From: Acidobacteriota bacterium
GTDB lineage: Bacteria > Acidobacteriota > Vicinamibacteria > Fen-336
DNA: 37,810 bases
Reading direction: 5' to 3'
Assembly (NCBI GenBank): GCA_003222275.1
Contig: QHVJ01000124.1
Span: forward strand, 1-37,810
Part shown: one piece after another, positions 15,134 to 22,472 of the stretch
How the letters are laid out: each line of letters begins with the position of its first letter
Numbering within the stretch: the stretch's first letter is position 1
Notes under the pieces: model-generated
What the model was told of the DNA's origin: nothing
What the model saw: the letters and a program-made list of their open reading frames with translations, nothing else
The model's database searches: none
Position numbers and translations under genes: made by a program

Positions 15134-15421
15134 ATGGACGACAGTCGCATCCGGGAGCTGACCGAAGAGGTGCTCTCGCAGCTTCAGGAGGGCGGAGGGC
15201 CCGCCTCCACCGACCTCGAATCGCGGGTGGCCGCTCTCGAGGCGACCGTAGCGCGGCTCCAGCTCGGCACCGCCCGGCTCGCGGCCGCTCCCACGGCCGT
15301 CCACGTGCACACCCACCCGAGCCTGCAGGTGTTGAGCGTGCCCGCCGGGTCCGAGCGGTGCCTCATGGAGCCGGACAAGCCCTGCGTTCACAGCGGCGGC
15401 TGCCGCGTCCTCGGCCACTAG
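15134..15421 (+). CDS. 95-residue candidate microcompartment cargo, Cys/His-rich end
   Basis: I do not recognise this family. The first ~17 residues, DDSRIRELTEEVLSQLQ, form an amphipathic helix much like N-terminal encapsulation peptides of microcompartment enzymes (for example the PduD/PduP type). A Gly-rich break (EGGGP) follows, then a short helix (LESRVAALEATVARLQ) likely to form a coiled coil. A segment AVHVHTHPSLQVL has three closely spaced His residues. The end, RCLMEPDKPCVHSGGCRVLGH, has three Cys (spacing Cys-x7-Cys-x5-Cys) and two His, suggesting a metal or iron-sulfur site. It lies 9 bases after the third pentamer gene. Function in the shell lumen is inference. Confidence 0.75.
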   Translation: MDDSRIRELTEEVLSQLQEGGGPASTDLESRVAALEATVARLQLGTARLAAAPTAVHVHTHPSLQVLSVPAGSERCLMEPDKPCVHSGGCRVLGH

Positions 15422-15453
15422 GAGGTCGGGCCCGCGCCGGCGACCGCGGCGCG

Positions 15454-15459
15454 TAGAAT
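15454..15459 (+). promoter_or_regulatory. -10-like TAGAAT before dinB
   Basis: TAGAAT is followed by six bases and then the ATG at 15466, the same geometry as at 15122 and 22461. It predicts a leaderless transcript and supports the chosen start. No LexA-type operator is obvious to me nearby. Confidence 0.5.
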
Positions 15460-15465
15460 CACCGC

Positions 15466-16677
15466 ATGGGCGCCGCGCGCACGATCCTGCACGTGGACAT
15501 GGACGCCTTCTACGCCGCGGTCGAGCAGCGCGACCGGCCCGAGCTGAAGGGAAAGCCCGTCATCGTCGGCGCCGACCCCAAGGGCGGGCGCGGCCGCGGT
15601 GTCGTCGCCACCGCGTCCTACGAGGCGCGCGCCTTCGGCGTGTCCAGCGCGATGCCGATCTCCCAGGCCTGGAAGCGGTGCCCGCACGGCGTGTACCTCC
15701 ATCCCGACATGGACAAGTACGCCGCGGTCTCGCGCCAGGTGATGGAGGTCCTCGGCCACTTCAGCGATTGCGTGGAGCCGGTCTCGATCGACGAGGCATT
15801 CCTCGACGTGACCGGCAGCCGGCGGGCGTTCGGCGACGGCGAGACGGTGGCGGCACGACTGAAGGAGGCGGTGCGCAGGGAGACCCACCTCACGGCTTCC
15901 GTCGGGGTGGCGACTTCGAAGCTGGTGGCGAAGGTCGCCTCGGACATGCGCAAGCCGGACGGTCTCGTGGTCGTTCCCCCGGGAACGGAGGCGGCTTTCC
16001 TGGCCCCGCTGCCCATCCGCCGGCTCTGGGGCGTGGGTCCCAAGACGGAAGAAGAGCTGGCCCGGCTCGGCGTCCATACGATCGGCTCGCTCGCCGCCCT
16101 CGAGCCCGACCGGCTCGCGCGAAAGCTGGGCACCCACGGCCACGACCTGCTGCGGCTCGCGCGCGGAGAGGACGATCGGCCCGTGATCGCCGACCCCGGC
16201 GAGGCGAAGAGCCTGGGCCAGGAGCACACCTTCGACCAGGACGTCTCCGACCTGGGGAAGCTGCGGGGAACACTCCTCGACCTCTCCGATTCGGTGGCGC
16301 GCCGGCTGCGCGGCCACGGCCTGCGCGCGCGGACGATCACCCTCAAATACCGCGACGAGAGCTTCCGCACGCTCACCCGCGCGGAGACGGTGGCCGAGCC
16401 CACCGATACCGGCGACGTCCTCTTCCGAGTCACCTGGCGGCTGTTCGAGGCCGTCCACGGCGAACGCCGGGTGCGGCTGCTCGGGATCTACGCGTCCGGG
16501 TTCGGCGCCGGGGCCCAGCTCGATCTGTTCACGCCGCCCGCCAGCGCCGCCGACAAGGTGCGCGACACCGTCGACCGGCGCTTCGGTGAGGGGACCCTCA
16601 CCCGCGCCAGCCTGATGGTCTACCCGGAGCGCCGGCACCCGCCCGATCGGCGCGGCAGCCGGCGGGCGCGGCGCTAG
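15466..16677 (+). CDS. dinB: DNA polymerase IV (Y family)
   Basis: The 403-residue protein is a translesion polymerase. The palm carries the metal ligands in ILHVDMDAFYAAVEQ (with the Tyr steric gate) and PVSIDEAFLDVTGS. ASVGVATSKLVAKVASDMRKP and the helix-hairpin-helix block RRLWGVGPKTEEELARLG follow. The little-finger domain ends at about residue 345. QLDLF near residue 350 is a textbook beta-clamp-binding motif. The C-terminal tail (about 385-403) is very basic (RRGSRRARR) and may contact DNA. It is a single gene, convergent with the basic hendecad protein. Confidence 0.95.
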   Translation: MGAARTILHVDMDAFYAAVEQRDRPELKGKPVIVGADPKGGRGRGVVATASYEARAFGVSSAMPISQAWKRCPHGVYLHPDMDKYAAVSRQVMEVLGHFSDCVEPVSIDEAFLDVTGSRRAFGDGETVAARLKEAVRRETHLTASVGVATSKLVAKVASDMRKPDGLVVVPPGTEAAFLAPLPIRRLWGVGPKTEEELARLGVHTIGSLAALEPDRLARKLGTHGHDLLRLARGEDDRPVIADPGEAKSLGQEHTFDQDVSDLGKLRGTLLDLSDSVARRLRGHGLRARTITLKYRDESFRTLTRAETVAEPTDTGDVLFRVTWRLFEAVHGERRVRLLGIYASGFGAGAQLDLFTPPASAADKVRDTVDRRFGEGTLTRASLMVYPERRHPPDRRGSRRARR

Positions 16678-16681
16678 GGCG

Positions 16682-17104
16682 CTACTTCTTGCGCGCCGTC
16701 CGACGCCGGGCGCCGACCTTGGCGCGGCGGCGGGCGCCGGCCTTCCGGGACGACGGCTTCCGCGCGCCCGCCTTGCGGCCGCCGGTCGGGCGTGAGCTCG
16801 TCTTGCGGGTGCCTGCGGTACGCGACCTGGCCCGTGACCGCGGCGGCTTGCGCGCGCGGCTCGTGCGTTTCCGCGGCGCCGGCTTCATGCCCCCCATCCC
16901 CACGGCGGCGACGGCCTTCCTGGCGACACCCGCCATCGCGCCCGCGGCGGTCCCCACGGCAGAACCGACCCTGTGGGCAGCGGTGCCCACGCCGGAGGCG
17001 ACCGTACTCGCCGCCGGGCCCACGACCGAGGCGACGGTGCTCGCCGCCGACCCTACGCCGGACGTCACGGTGCCGACGATGCCCTTGTTGTCGGATTCGG
17101 CCAT
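16682..17104 (-). CDS. small protein: hendecad repeats plus histone-H1/AlgP-like basic tail
   Basis: The 140-residue protein has two halves. Residues 15-58 are four consecutive 11-residue units (SGVGSAASTVA, SVVGPAASTVA, SGVGTAAHRVG, SAVGTAAGAMA), rich in Ala, Val, Gly, Ser and Thr. Residues 75-140 are almost only Arg, Lys, Ser, Thr, Ala, Gly and Pro, like the tails of histone H1 or AlgP-type proteins. There is no Cys or Trp. The tail would bind DNA, RNA or polyphosphate; the repeats could form an amphipathic helix on a membrane or granule. The start is set by a near-perfect Shine-Dalgarno sequence. The leader is unusually AT-rich, suggesting strong expression. Confidence 0.75.
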   Translation of the reverse strand: MAESDNKGIVGTVTSGVGSAASTVASVVGPAASTVASGVGTAAHRVGSAVGTAAGAMAGVARKAVAAVGMGGMKPAPRKRTSRARKPPRSRARSRTAGTRKTSSRPTGGRKAGARKPSSRKAGARRRAKVGARRRTARKK

Positions 17105-17108
17105 TAAG

Positions 17109-17116
17109 ACCTCCTT
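17109..17116 (-). promoter_or_regulatory. near-perfect Shine-Dalgarno for the basic hendecad protein
   Basis: On the minus strand AAGGAGGT lies four bases before the ATG, inside an AT-rich leader (TTTATTAAGGAGGTCTTA). It is the strongest ribosome-binding site in the window and predicts abundant synthesis. Confidence 0.7.
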
Positions 17117-17133
17117 AATAAACGCGCTTGGAT

Positions 17134-19902
17134 CTATTGTGCACGGGGTCGGCTGACGAGGTTGGCCAGCAGGCGATACGCCCCGGGCGTTCCCGCCGCC
17201 ACCTGCCGGAAGAGGCCGAGACCCACGTAGGTCCATGTCCCCTTGCCCACCCGCGCGTCCACGAGCGCGCCCTTCCTCTCCCCCGGGTTCAACGGGAAGG
17301 GATCGCTCATCGACACCAGCTCGACGTAGCGAGCGTCGCGGGCGTCCAGGAAGTAGGTGCCGCGCTCCTGGACCCAGCCCTGCCAGTCCGCGGGGCCGAT
17401 GCGGTTCGGCGTCGTGAAGATCGCGTGGTCTGGCACGAGGATCCGGACCGGGGCGTCCTCGTCGGTGATCCGGGCCGTTTCCTCGATGATGCGCGGCTTG
17501 CCGTCGGCGGTGCGGACGCTGTCGTCGACGATCTTCACCACCGCGATCGAGGCGGGATACGGCGCGAAGGGGCTGTCGGGGGGCGGCTCCGCCCCCGCCG
17601 CGGAAGTCGCGCGCCGGGTCGCGGTCGACAGGACGTTGAAGTCGGCCCGGTTGTACTGCACGACCAGGTGCCCTCCGGCGCGGACGTAGCCCAGGATCCG
17701 CTGCTGGGAGGAGCGCAGGTCGGGCCGCGCGGCGTAGGCGCGGACGCCGAGCACGATCGTGGTGAAGCGCGACAGGTCCCCGAAGGCCACCTCGTCCGGC
17801 CCGAGCATCGTCACGCTCGCGCCGATCTGCCGCAGCGCCTCCGGGACCTCGTCCCCCGATCCCATGACGTAGCCCACCGACACGCGCGGTGCGACGCGCA
17901 CGTCGAAGGCCTCGACCCGTGACGAAGCGGGGTGGAGGAGATGCCGTTCCTGGATGTGGTCGTAGGCGATGACCTGGTAGCCGTCGCGGTACTCCCGGCC
18001 GCCGGCGGTCACGATCGCCCGCACCTCGTAGTTGGCGGCCTCGAGCCGCGCCGGCGGCGTCACGAAGAACCGCGCCCCCATCTCTTCCCCTTCGAAGCCG
18101 AAGGCGAGCGGAGCCTCGGCGGGCTCCGTCCTCCAGCCCCGGGGCACCTCCAGCCGCACGGTCGCGGCCGTGGGGCCGGCCGCGCCGTTCAGGACGCGGA
18201 GACGGAACTCCTTGCGGGCGCCCTCCGCGGTCAGCGGCGCGACGGCGATGTCGGGGGCCATGCGGACGGAGAGGACAGGCACGACGTTCACGACCTTCTG
18301 CTTCTCCCCGCCGGCCCACGGCCCCTCGTAGCGCCACACGGCGGGCGCCTGGCTGTGCACGGCCGCGCCGCCCGCGCGCCAGTCGAGCATCGCCACGACG
18401 TCGGGCGGGCTCCACGGCAAGCCCACGAGCCGCGGGTCGTCGACGTCGTAGCGGTCCCGGCCTTCCCGGCGGTGCCAGTACGGCTGCGAGGGACGTACGG
18501 CGGGGGCGGCGGTCACGGCGAACCTCATCTCCAGCCCCTGCGAGGCCGCGAGCTCCTTCGCTTCGCCGGAGACGGTGCGCGCCGACCAGCCCTCGGGGAG
18601 GCGGAGCGACAGCGCTTCCACGGCGAGGGGGACCGGTCCCTGGTTGAAGACGCGCGCGGTCACGCCGAACGACTGGCCGGGAACGATCTGGCCATCGTCC
18701 GCCCGCACCGCGAAGGAAAGTCCCTGGGCGAGGGCCAGCGCGGCCTGCGCGTCGGACTCCTCCTCGGAGAGCCGGTCGACGATCGCGCGGCGGGCAGAGG
18801 GGGCCAGCGCGCTCTGCTCCAGCTTGAGACGCAGGGCGCGCAGGCCGTCGAGGACGACGCGCAGCGGAGGCAGCGTCTTCTCGGGGGCCTGCGCGTCGAA
18901 GGCGGCCCGGGCCTCGTCGATGCGCTTCTGGAGCGCGTCGAGATCGACGTCGAGGAACGGCACCCGCGCCTCTTCCCCCGCCGCGAAGCGCCGCAGCGAC
19001 CGGAGCGAGAGGTCGACGCCGTCCATTATGTCGGCCTCCCTTCCGGCCACCGGGGGCGCGCTGTCGACCAGGTAGTACACCCCCTCCCCCGTGCCGGGAT
19101 CCGCCTCGAGCTGGCTCGCGCCCTGGCACCGGTGGGCGGCACGGGCGATGCTGCCCATCTGCTGCCACGACATGCCGAGCAGGGGGTCGTAGACGCTCGT
19201 CTTCATCGTCACGGGAGGCGGCCCGGAGATCGTGTCCCGGCCGCCGCCCACGCCGCCCTGGTACACCTTGCGGGCCTGCCACGGCGCCAGGCCGCCCGTG
19301 AGCTGCTCGGGAAAGCGCGCGGGATCGGCCGCGGCCCGGAACGCCTCCACCGCCAGGCGCGCCGCGGCCTGGTGATGCTGGCCGCCACCCTTCGCCTCCA
19401 GGGGCAGCGTCAGGATCACGTCGGGCTGGAAGGCGCGCACGCGCTGCACCACGTCGCCGAGCGTCTCGTCGTGGCCCCACTTCTTGAACGTCTCCTCGAC
19501 GCTGAACGAGTAGCCGAACTCGTAGGCGAGCGAGAAATACTGCTCGACGCCGTCGTAGCGGTGAAGAGCATCCAGCTCCTCGGTCCGCAGGATGCCGAGC
19601 GCCTCGAACAGCTCGGGGCCGATCGCGTTCTGGCCGCCTTCGCCGCGCGTGAGCGTGAGAAGGCCGGTGCGGATCCCGCGGCCGCGGGAGAGCGCGACGA
19701 GGACGCCGTTGTGCTCGTCGTCGGGGTGCGCGGTGACGTAAAGGACCCGGCCCGTGACGCCGAGCCGGCGCAGCGCCAGCCCCAGCCCGAGTCCTCCCCG
19801 GTCCTGGGGGATGGGCGTGAGCTGGGCATGAACGACGCAGAGAGCGCAGAGGAGACAGACGAGGCAGAGGGCGCAGAGAGCGCGGAGAAGCCTGTGGATC
19901 AT
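17134..19902 (-). CDS. secreted PIG-L family deacetylase, large multidomain
   Basis: The 922-residue protein starts with a signal peptide (hydrophobic residues 5-24, cleavage probably after VVHA). The PIG-L/LmbE deacetylase domain follows, with the zinc motif AHPDDE at 58-63, LTLTRGEGGQNAIG and QHHQAA. These enzymes remove N-acetyl groups from sugar derivatives. After a helical insert, the middle has beta-sandwich segments resembling NEW3/CARDB-like domains. The C-terminal part (from about YVMGSGDEVPEALRQIG) resembles a glutamine-amidotransferase-like/ThuA-like fold: GPDEVAFGDLSRFTTIVLG and VRAGGHLVVQYNRADFN. A long, secreted PIG-L protein of this layout is common in Acidobacteriota and relatives; the substrate is unknown. 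Its signal peptide is encoded by a GCAGAGAGCGCAGAGG-like repeat. Confidence 0.85.
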   Translation of the reverse strand: MIHRLLRALCALCLVCLLCALCVVHAQLTPIPQDRGGLGLGLALRRLGVTGRVLYVTAHPDDEHNGVLVALSRGRGIRTGLLTLTRGEGGQNAIGPELFEALGILRTEELDALHRYDGVEQYFSLAYEFGYSFSVEETFKKWGHDETLGDVVQRVRAFQPDVILTLPLEAKGGGQHHQAAARLAVEAFRAAADPARFPEQLTGGLAPWQARKVYQGGVGGGRDTISGPPPVTMKTSVYDPLLGMSWQQMGSIARAAHRCQGASQLEADPGTGEGVYYLVDSAPPVAGREADIMDGVDLSLRSLRRFAAGEEARVPFLDVDLDALQKRIDEARAAFDAQAPEKTLPPLRVVLDGLRALRLKLEQSALAPSARRAIVDRLSEEESDAQAALALAQGLSFAVRADDGQIVPGQSFGVTARVFNQGPVPLAVEALSLRLPEGWSARTVSGEAKELAASQGLEMRFAVTAAPAVRPSQPYWHRREGRDRYDVDDPRLVGLPWSPPDVVAMLDWRAGGAAVHSQAPAVWRYEGPWAGGEKQKVVNVVPVLSVRMAPDIAVAPLTAEGARKEFRLRVLNGAAGPTAATVRLEVPRGWRTEPAEAPLAFGFEGEEMGARFFVTPPARLEAANYEVRAIVTAGGREYRDGYQVIAYDHIQERHLLHPASSRVEAFDVRVAPRVSVGYVMGSGDEVPEALRQIGASVTMLGPDEVAFGDLSRFTTIVLGVRAYAARPDLRSSQQRILGYVRAGGHLVVQYNRADFNVLSTATRRATSAAGAEPPPDSPFAPYPASIAVVKIVDDSVRTADGKPRIIEETARITDEDAPVRILVPDHAIFTTPNRIGPADWQGWVQERGTYFLDARDARYVELVSMSDPFPLNPGERKGALVDARVGKGTWTYVGLGLFRQVAAGTPGAYRLLANLVSRPRAQ
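19829..19895. repeat. GCAGAGAGCGCAGAG-type repeat within the PIG-L signal peptide
   Basis: The plus strand has repeated units of GCAGAGAGCGCAGAGG and GAGGCAGAGGGCGCAGAGAG. Read on the minus strand they encode Leu-Cys-Ala-Leu-Cys units of the signal peptide. The coding sequence appears to have captured or expanded from a simple repeat. Confidence 0.6.
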
Positions 19903-19911
19903 GACGCCGCG

Positions 19912-19917
19912 ATTCTA
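19912..19917 (-). promoter_or_regulatory. -10-like TAGAAT before the PIG-L deacetylase
   Basis: On the minus strand TAGAAT is followed by nine bases and then the ATG at 19902, giving a leader of about three bases or none. The divergent ParB-domain gene starts 65 bases away. Confidence 0.45.
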
Positions 19918-19967
19918 CCTTTCGCACCGACAAAGCCTGCTAAGCTTTTGCTCGGAGCGTCACTCGA

Positions 19968-20873
19968 ATGGCCATGAGCGTTCACCCCGACGAGCGGCCT
20001 CCCGGCTCCGTGGCCGCGCTGGCCGCGCGAGTCGAGGAAGACGGCGGCCGGGCGCTCGCCGTCTACCGCGAGCCGGTCGGCGGCCATTGGCAGATCTTCG
20101 TGCTCCTCCCCATCGACAAGGTCGCCCCCACACCCTACCAGCGCGACCTCTCTCCCACCCACGCCAAGCGGCTGCAAGAGATGGTCAAGAAGGTCGACCG
20201 CTTCGTGGACCCGATCGTCGTCGTCTCCCCAAGCCCCGGCGTGTACTGGACGCCCAACGGCCACCACCGGCTGAGGGCGCTGCAGAAGCTCAAGGCGGAC
20301 TGGGTGCCGGCCATCCTCATCCCCGAGGCCGACGTGGCGTTCCAGATCCTCGCCCTCAACACCGAGAAGGCGCACAACCTCAAGGAGAAGTCGCTGGAGG
20401 TCATCCGCATGTACCGGGGGCTGCTCGAAGAGGAGCCGAAGAAGGGCGAGCAGGACTACGCGTTCCAGTTCGAGGCCGCCCACCTCGTCACCCTCGGGCT
20501 GCTCTACGAGGCCAACAAGCGCTTCGCGGGAGGCGCCTTCGCGCCCATCCTCCGCCGCGTCGACGCGTTCCTGCCCGGGACGTTCCCCAAGACGCTGCCC
20601 GTGCGCGTGGAGCGGGCGGCCGCGGTGCGCGCGGCCGACGAGGCGCTGGCCGGGGTCGTCGACCAGCTCAAGAAGCGCGGCATCCGCCACCCGTTCGTGA
20701 AGAACTACGTGCTCGCCCGCACGACCCCGCTGTCGCGCGCCCGCAAGACGCTGCCGGGCTTCGACCAGACCTTCCAGAAGCTGATCGCGGCCATCGAGGC
20801 GTTCGACGTGGGCGCGGTGCGCTACCAGGACGTGCAGCGCAGCGCGATCATGGCCATCCCCGCCGCGGAGTAG
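19968..20873 (+). CDS. ParB/Srx-fold nuclease-like domain protein
   Basis: The 301-residue protein has a ParB-type N-terminal domain: FVLLPIDKVAPTPYQRDLSP, then RLQEMVKKVDRFVDPIVVV and the key box WTPNGHHRLRALQKLKADWVPAIL (GHHR in place of the GERR of classical ParB). The rest is helical with AFQILALNTEKAHNLKEKSLE, typical of ParB-like proteins of unknown function. I see no clear helix-turn-helix and no parA or parS nearby, so it is unlikely to be the chromosomal segregation ParB. CTP binding or hydrolysis is possible by analogy. Two ATGs (19968 and 19974) could serve as the start. Confidence 0.75.
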   Translation: MAMSVHPDERPPGSVAALAARVEEDGGRALAVYREPVGGHWQIFVLLPIDKVAPTPYQRDLSPTHAKRLQEMVKKVDRFVDPIVVVSPSPGVYWTPNGHHRLRALQKLKADWVPAILIPEADVAFQILALNTEKAHNLKEKSLEVIRMYRGLLEEEPKKGEQDYAFQFEAAHLVTLGLLYEANKRFAGGAFAPILRRVDAFLPGTFPKTLPVRVERAAAVRAADEALAGVVDQLKKRGIRHPFVKNYVLARTTPLSRARKTLPGFDQTFQKLIAAIEAFDVGAVRYQDVQRSAIMAIPAAE

Positions 20874-20880
20874 CCCGCCT

Positions 20881-22281
20881 CTAGCCCTGGAGCTTGAGGT
20901 TCAGCGTCAGGCGCAGGTTGATCTGGACCTGCGCGGTGCCGTTGTTGAGGATGACCTCGACCGGGATCGCGATGTCGGTCCGGCCGGGGGAGCCGCTGAG
21001 CTGCACCGACACGGGGGCGGTCGAGATCGTGGCCGGCGCCGGGTCCGCCGGGCGCGCGAGGGGACGAGAGGGCGCCGGCCGGACCGCGGAAGCGACGGGA
21101 GCGGGGACGCCCGCGCGGGCGGACGCCGCGGCCGGGCCGCGGAGCGGCGGAGCGACGGGCGCGGGAGCCGGCGCCGGTGGGCGGACCGCGACGGGCGCCG
21201 GGCGGGGCGGCGGGGCCGGCCGCGCCGGAGGAGGCGATGGAGGCTCGTCGAGAGTGAGCTCCTCGATCTCCATCTCTTCTTCGTCGATCGCTTCGAGACT
21301 CAGCTCGGGCTCCGGCAAGGGCTGGCTGATCCGCCGCCGCAGATCCGCGGCGTCGTCGCCACCGCGGATGAGCGTGCTCTTGGCCTTGATGCGGGGGTCG
21401 GTGTCGGTCCGGGCCATGACGGCCGGCTCCTCGTCGACGGAGAGCGAGATCTCCTCCGCGTCGTCCGAGGGCAGCGCGAACTCCTCGCCTCCGGTCGCCA
21501 CCGGCAGCTCCAGGTCGATCTCCTCCTCGACGGCGGGCGCGGAGCCGCGGGCGCCGGGGGGAAGGGTGGAGGTGGGCGCGCGGGATGGCGCCGAGGCCGC
21601 CGAGGGGGCAGAGGCCGCGGCGGGGGCAGAGACCGCAGAGGGAGGGGCCGGCCGCGGCGGAGCCGTGGTGGTCGCGGCCGAGCCTTCGGCGCCGCCGTAC
21701 TTGGAGGCGAGGGCCCGGAAGACGAGGGTGGTCGCTCCCTTCAGCGTCTCCTCGACGCCGATGCCCTTCATGGCCACCGCTTCGAAGTACGGCAGTCCTC
21801 TCGGGTTCAGCTTCTCGTTCAGGATCTCGATCGGCAGCGCGTTGGGCAGGTCCCGCTTGTTGTATTGGAGGACGGTGGGGATCTCGTCGGCGTCGATCTC
21901 GTTGGCCTCGAGGTTCTCCCTCAGGTTGTGCGCCGCGTCCAGGTTCGCGTCCAGCATGGGTTCCTGGCTGTCGGCCACGAACACCACGCAGTCGGCGCCC
22001 TTCAGCACCATCCGCCGGGTGGCGTTGTAGAAGACCTGGCCGGGAACGGTATAGAGCTGGATGCGGGTCTTCATGCCCCGGATCGATCCGAGCTCGATGG
22101 GGAGGAAGTCGAAGAACAGGGTGCGGTCCGCCTCGGTCGCGAGCGAGAGCATCTTCCCCTTGTTCTTGATGGGGAGCTTCTCGTGGATCCACTGGAGGTT
22201 GGTGGTCTTCCCGCACAGGCCGGGGCCGTAGTACACGACCTTGGCCGTCAGCTCCTTCGTGGAGTAGTTGAAGAGGACCAT
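20881..22281 (-). CDS. MglA-type small GTPase with long disordered tail and C-terminal domain
   Basis: The 466-residue protein begins with an MglA-like Ras-superfamily GTPase (residues 1-197): P-loop GPGLCGKT at 19-26, the MglA-specific switch II TVPGQVFYNATRR (Thr in place of the usual DxxG Asp) at about 78-90, and NKRD at 141-144. MglA directs polarity and gliding in Myxococcus; homologues of this length (about 195) lack the rest. Residues 200-410 are Pro/Ala-rich with acidic patches (EEISLSVDEEP; EEEMEIEELTLDEPPS), likely disordered. The last ~50 residues form a beta-rich patch ending in NGTAQVQINLRLTLNLKLQG. A minus-strand TAGAAT lies at 22307-22312. No mglB is visible. Confidence 0.85.
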   Translation of the reverse strand: MVLFNYSTKELTAKVVYYGPGLCGKTTNLQWIHEKLPIKNKGKMLSLATEADRTLFFDFLPIELGSIRGMKTRIQLYTVPGQVFYNATRRMVLKGADCVVFVADSQEPMLDANLDAAHNLRENLEANEIDADEIPTVLQYNKRDLPNALPIEILNEKLNPRGLPYFEAVAMKGIGVEETLKGATTLVFRALASKYGGAEGSAATTTAPPRPAPPSAVSAPAAASAPSAASAPSRAPTSTLPPGARGSAPAVEEEIDLELPVATGGEEFALPSDDAEEISLSVDEEPAVMARTDTDPRIKAKSTLIRGGDDAADLRRRISQPLPEPELSLEAIDEEEMEIEELTLDEPPSPPPARPAPPPRPAPVAVRPPAPAPAPVAPPLRGPAAASARAGVPAPVASAVRPAPSRPLARPADPAPATISTAPVSVQLSGSPGRTDIAIPVEVILNNGTAQVQINLRLTLNLKLQG

Positions 22282-22340
22282 TCGCGCTCAGGCGGGCAAC
22301 CCCCGCATTCTACGGCCCGGGCCGGGGCGGGATCAACCGC

Positions 22341-22458
22341 GGCGCCGAATGAATGCGGCGCCGCTCACATTGGCGGGGCCGCTTCGCGTCCCCGGGGCGC
22401 GGCGCCGAATGAATGCGGCGCCGCTCACATTGGCGGGCCGCTTCGCGTCCCGGGGCGC
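22341..22458. repeat. tandem 60-bp intergenic repeat (two copies)
   Basis: Units 22341-22400 and 22401-22458 are identical except that two G/C runs are one base shorter in the second copy. Each begins with GGCGCCG-AATGAATG-CGGCGCC, a perfect 7-bp stem with an 8-base loop. The unit shares GAATGCGGCGC and CCGCTTCGCG with the reverse complement of the intergenic hairpin repeats at 12148 and 36864, so it is probably a member of the same family in opposite orientation. Confidence 0.85.
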
Positions 22459-22460
22459 GG

Positions 22461-22466
22461 TAGAAT
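22461..22466 (+). promoter_or_regulatory. -10-like TAGAAT before the cyclophilin
   Basis: TAGAAT begins two bases after the tandem repeat and is followed by six bases and the ATG at 22473, so the transcript could begin on the start codon. The repeat would occupy the -35 and upstream region. Confidence 0.5.
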
Positions 22467-22472
22467 CCCGGC

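Noticed and set aside
17932..19977. 681-residue plus-strand frame opposite the PIG-L gene
   Set aside because: No motifs and Arg/Gly/His-rich composition; the minus strand has a signal peptide and the AHPDDE motif.
19968..20873. ParB-domain protein as the chromosomal segregation ParB
   Set aside because: The usual GERR box is GHHR, there is no recognisable helix-turn-helix, no parA beside it and no parS-like site seen.
22341..22458. Possible CRISPR array
   Set aside because: Only two units, head to tail with no spacers, and no cas genes nearby.
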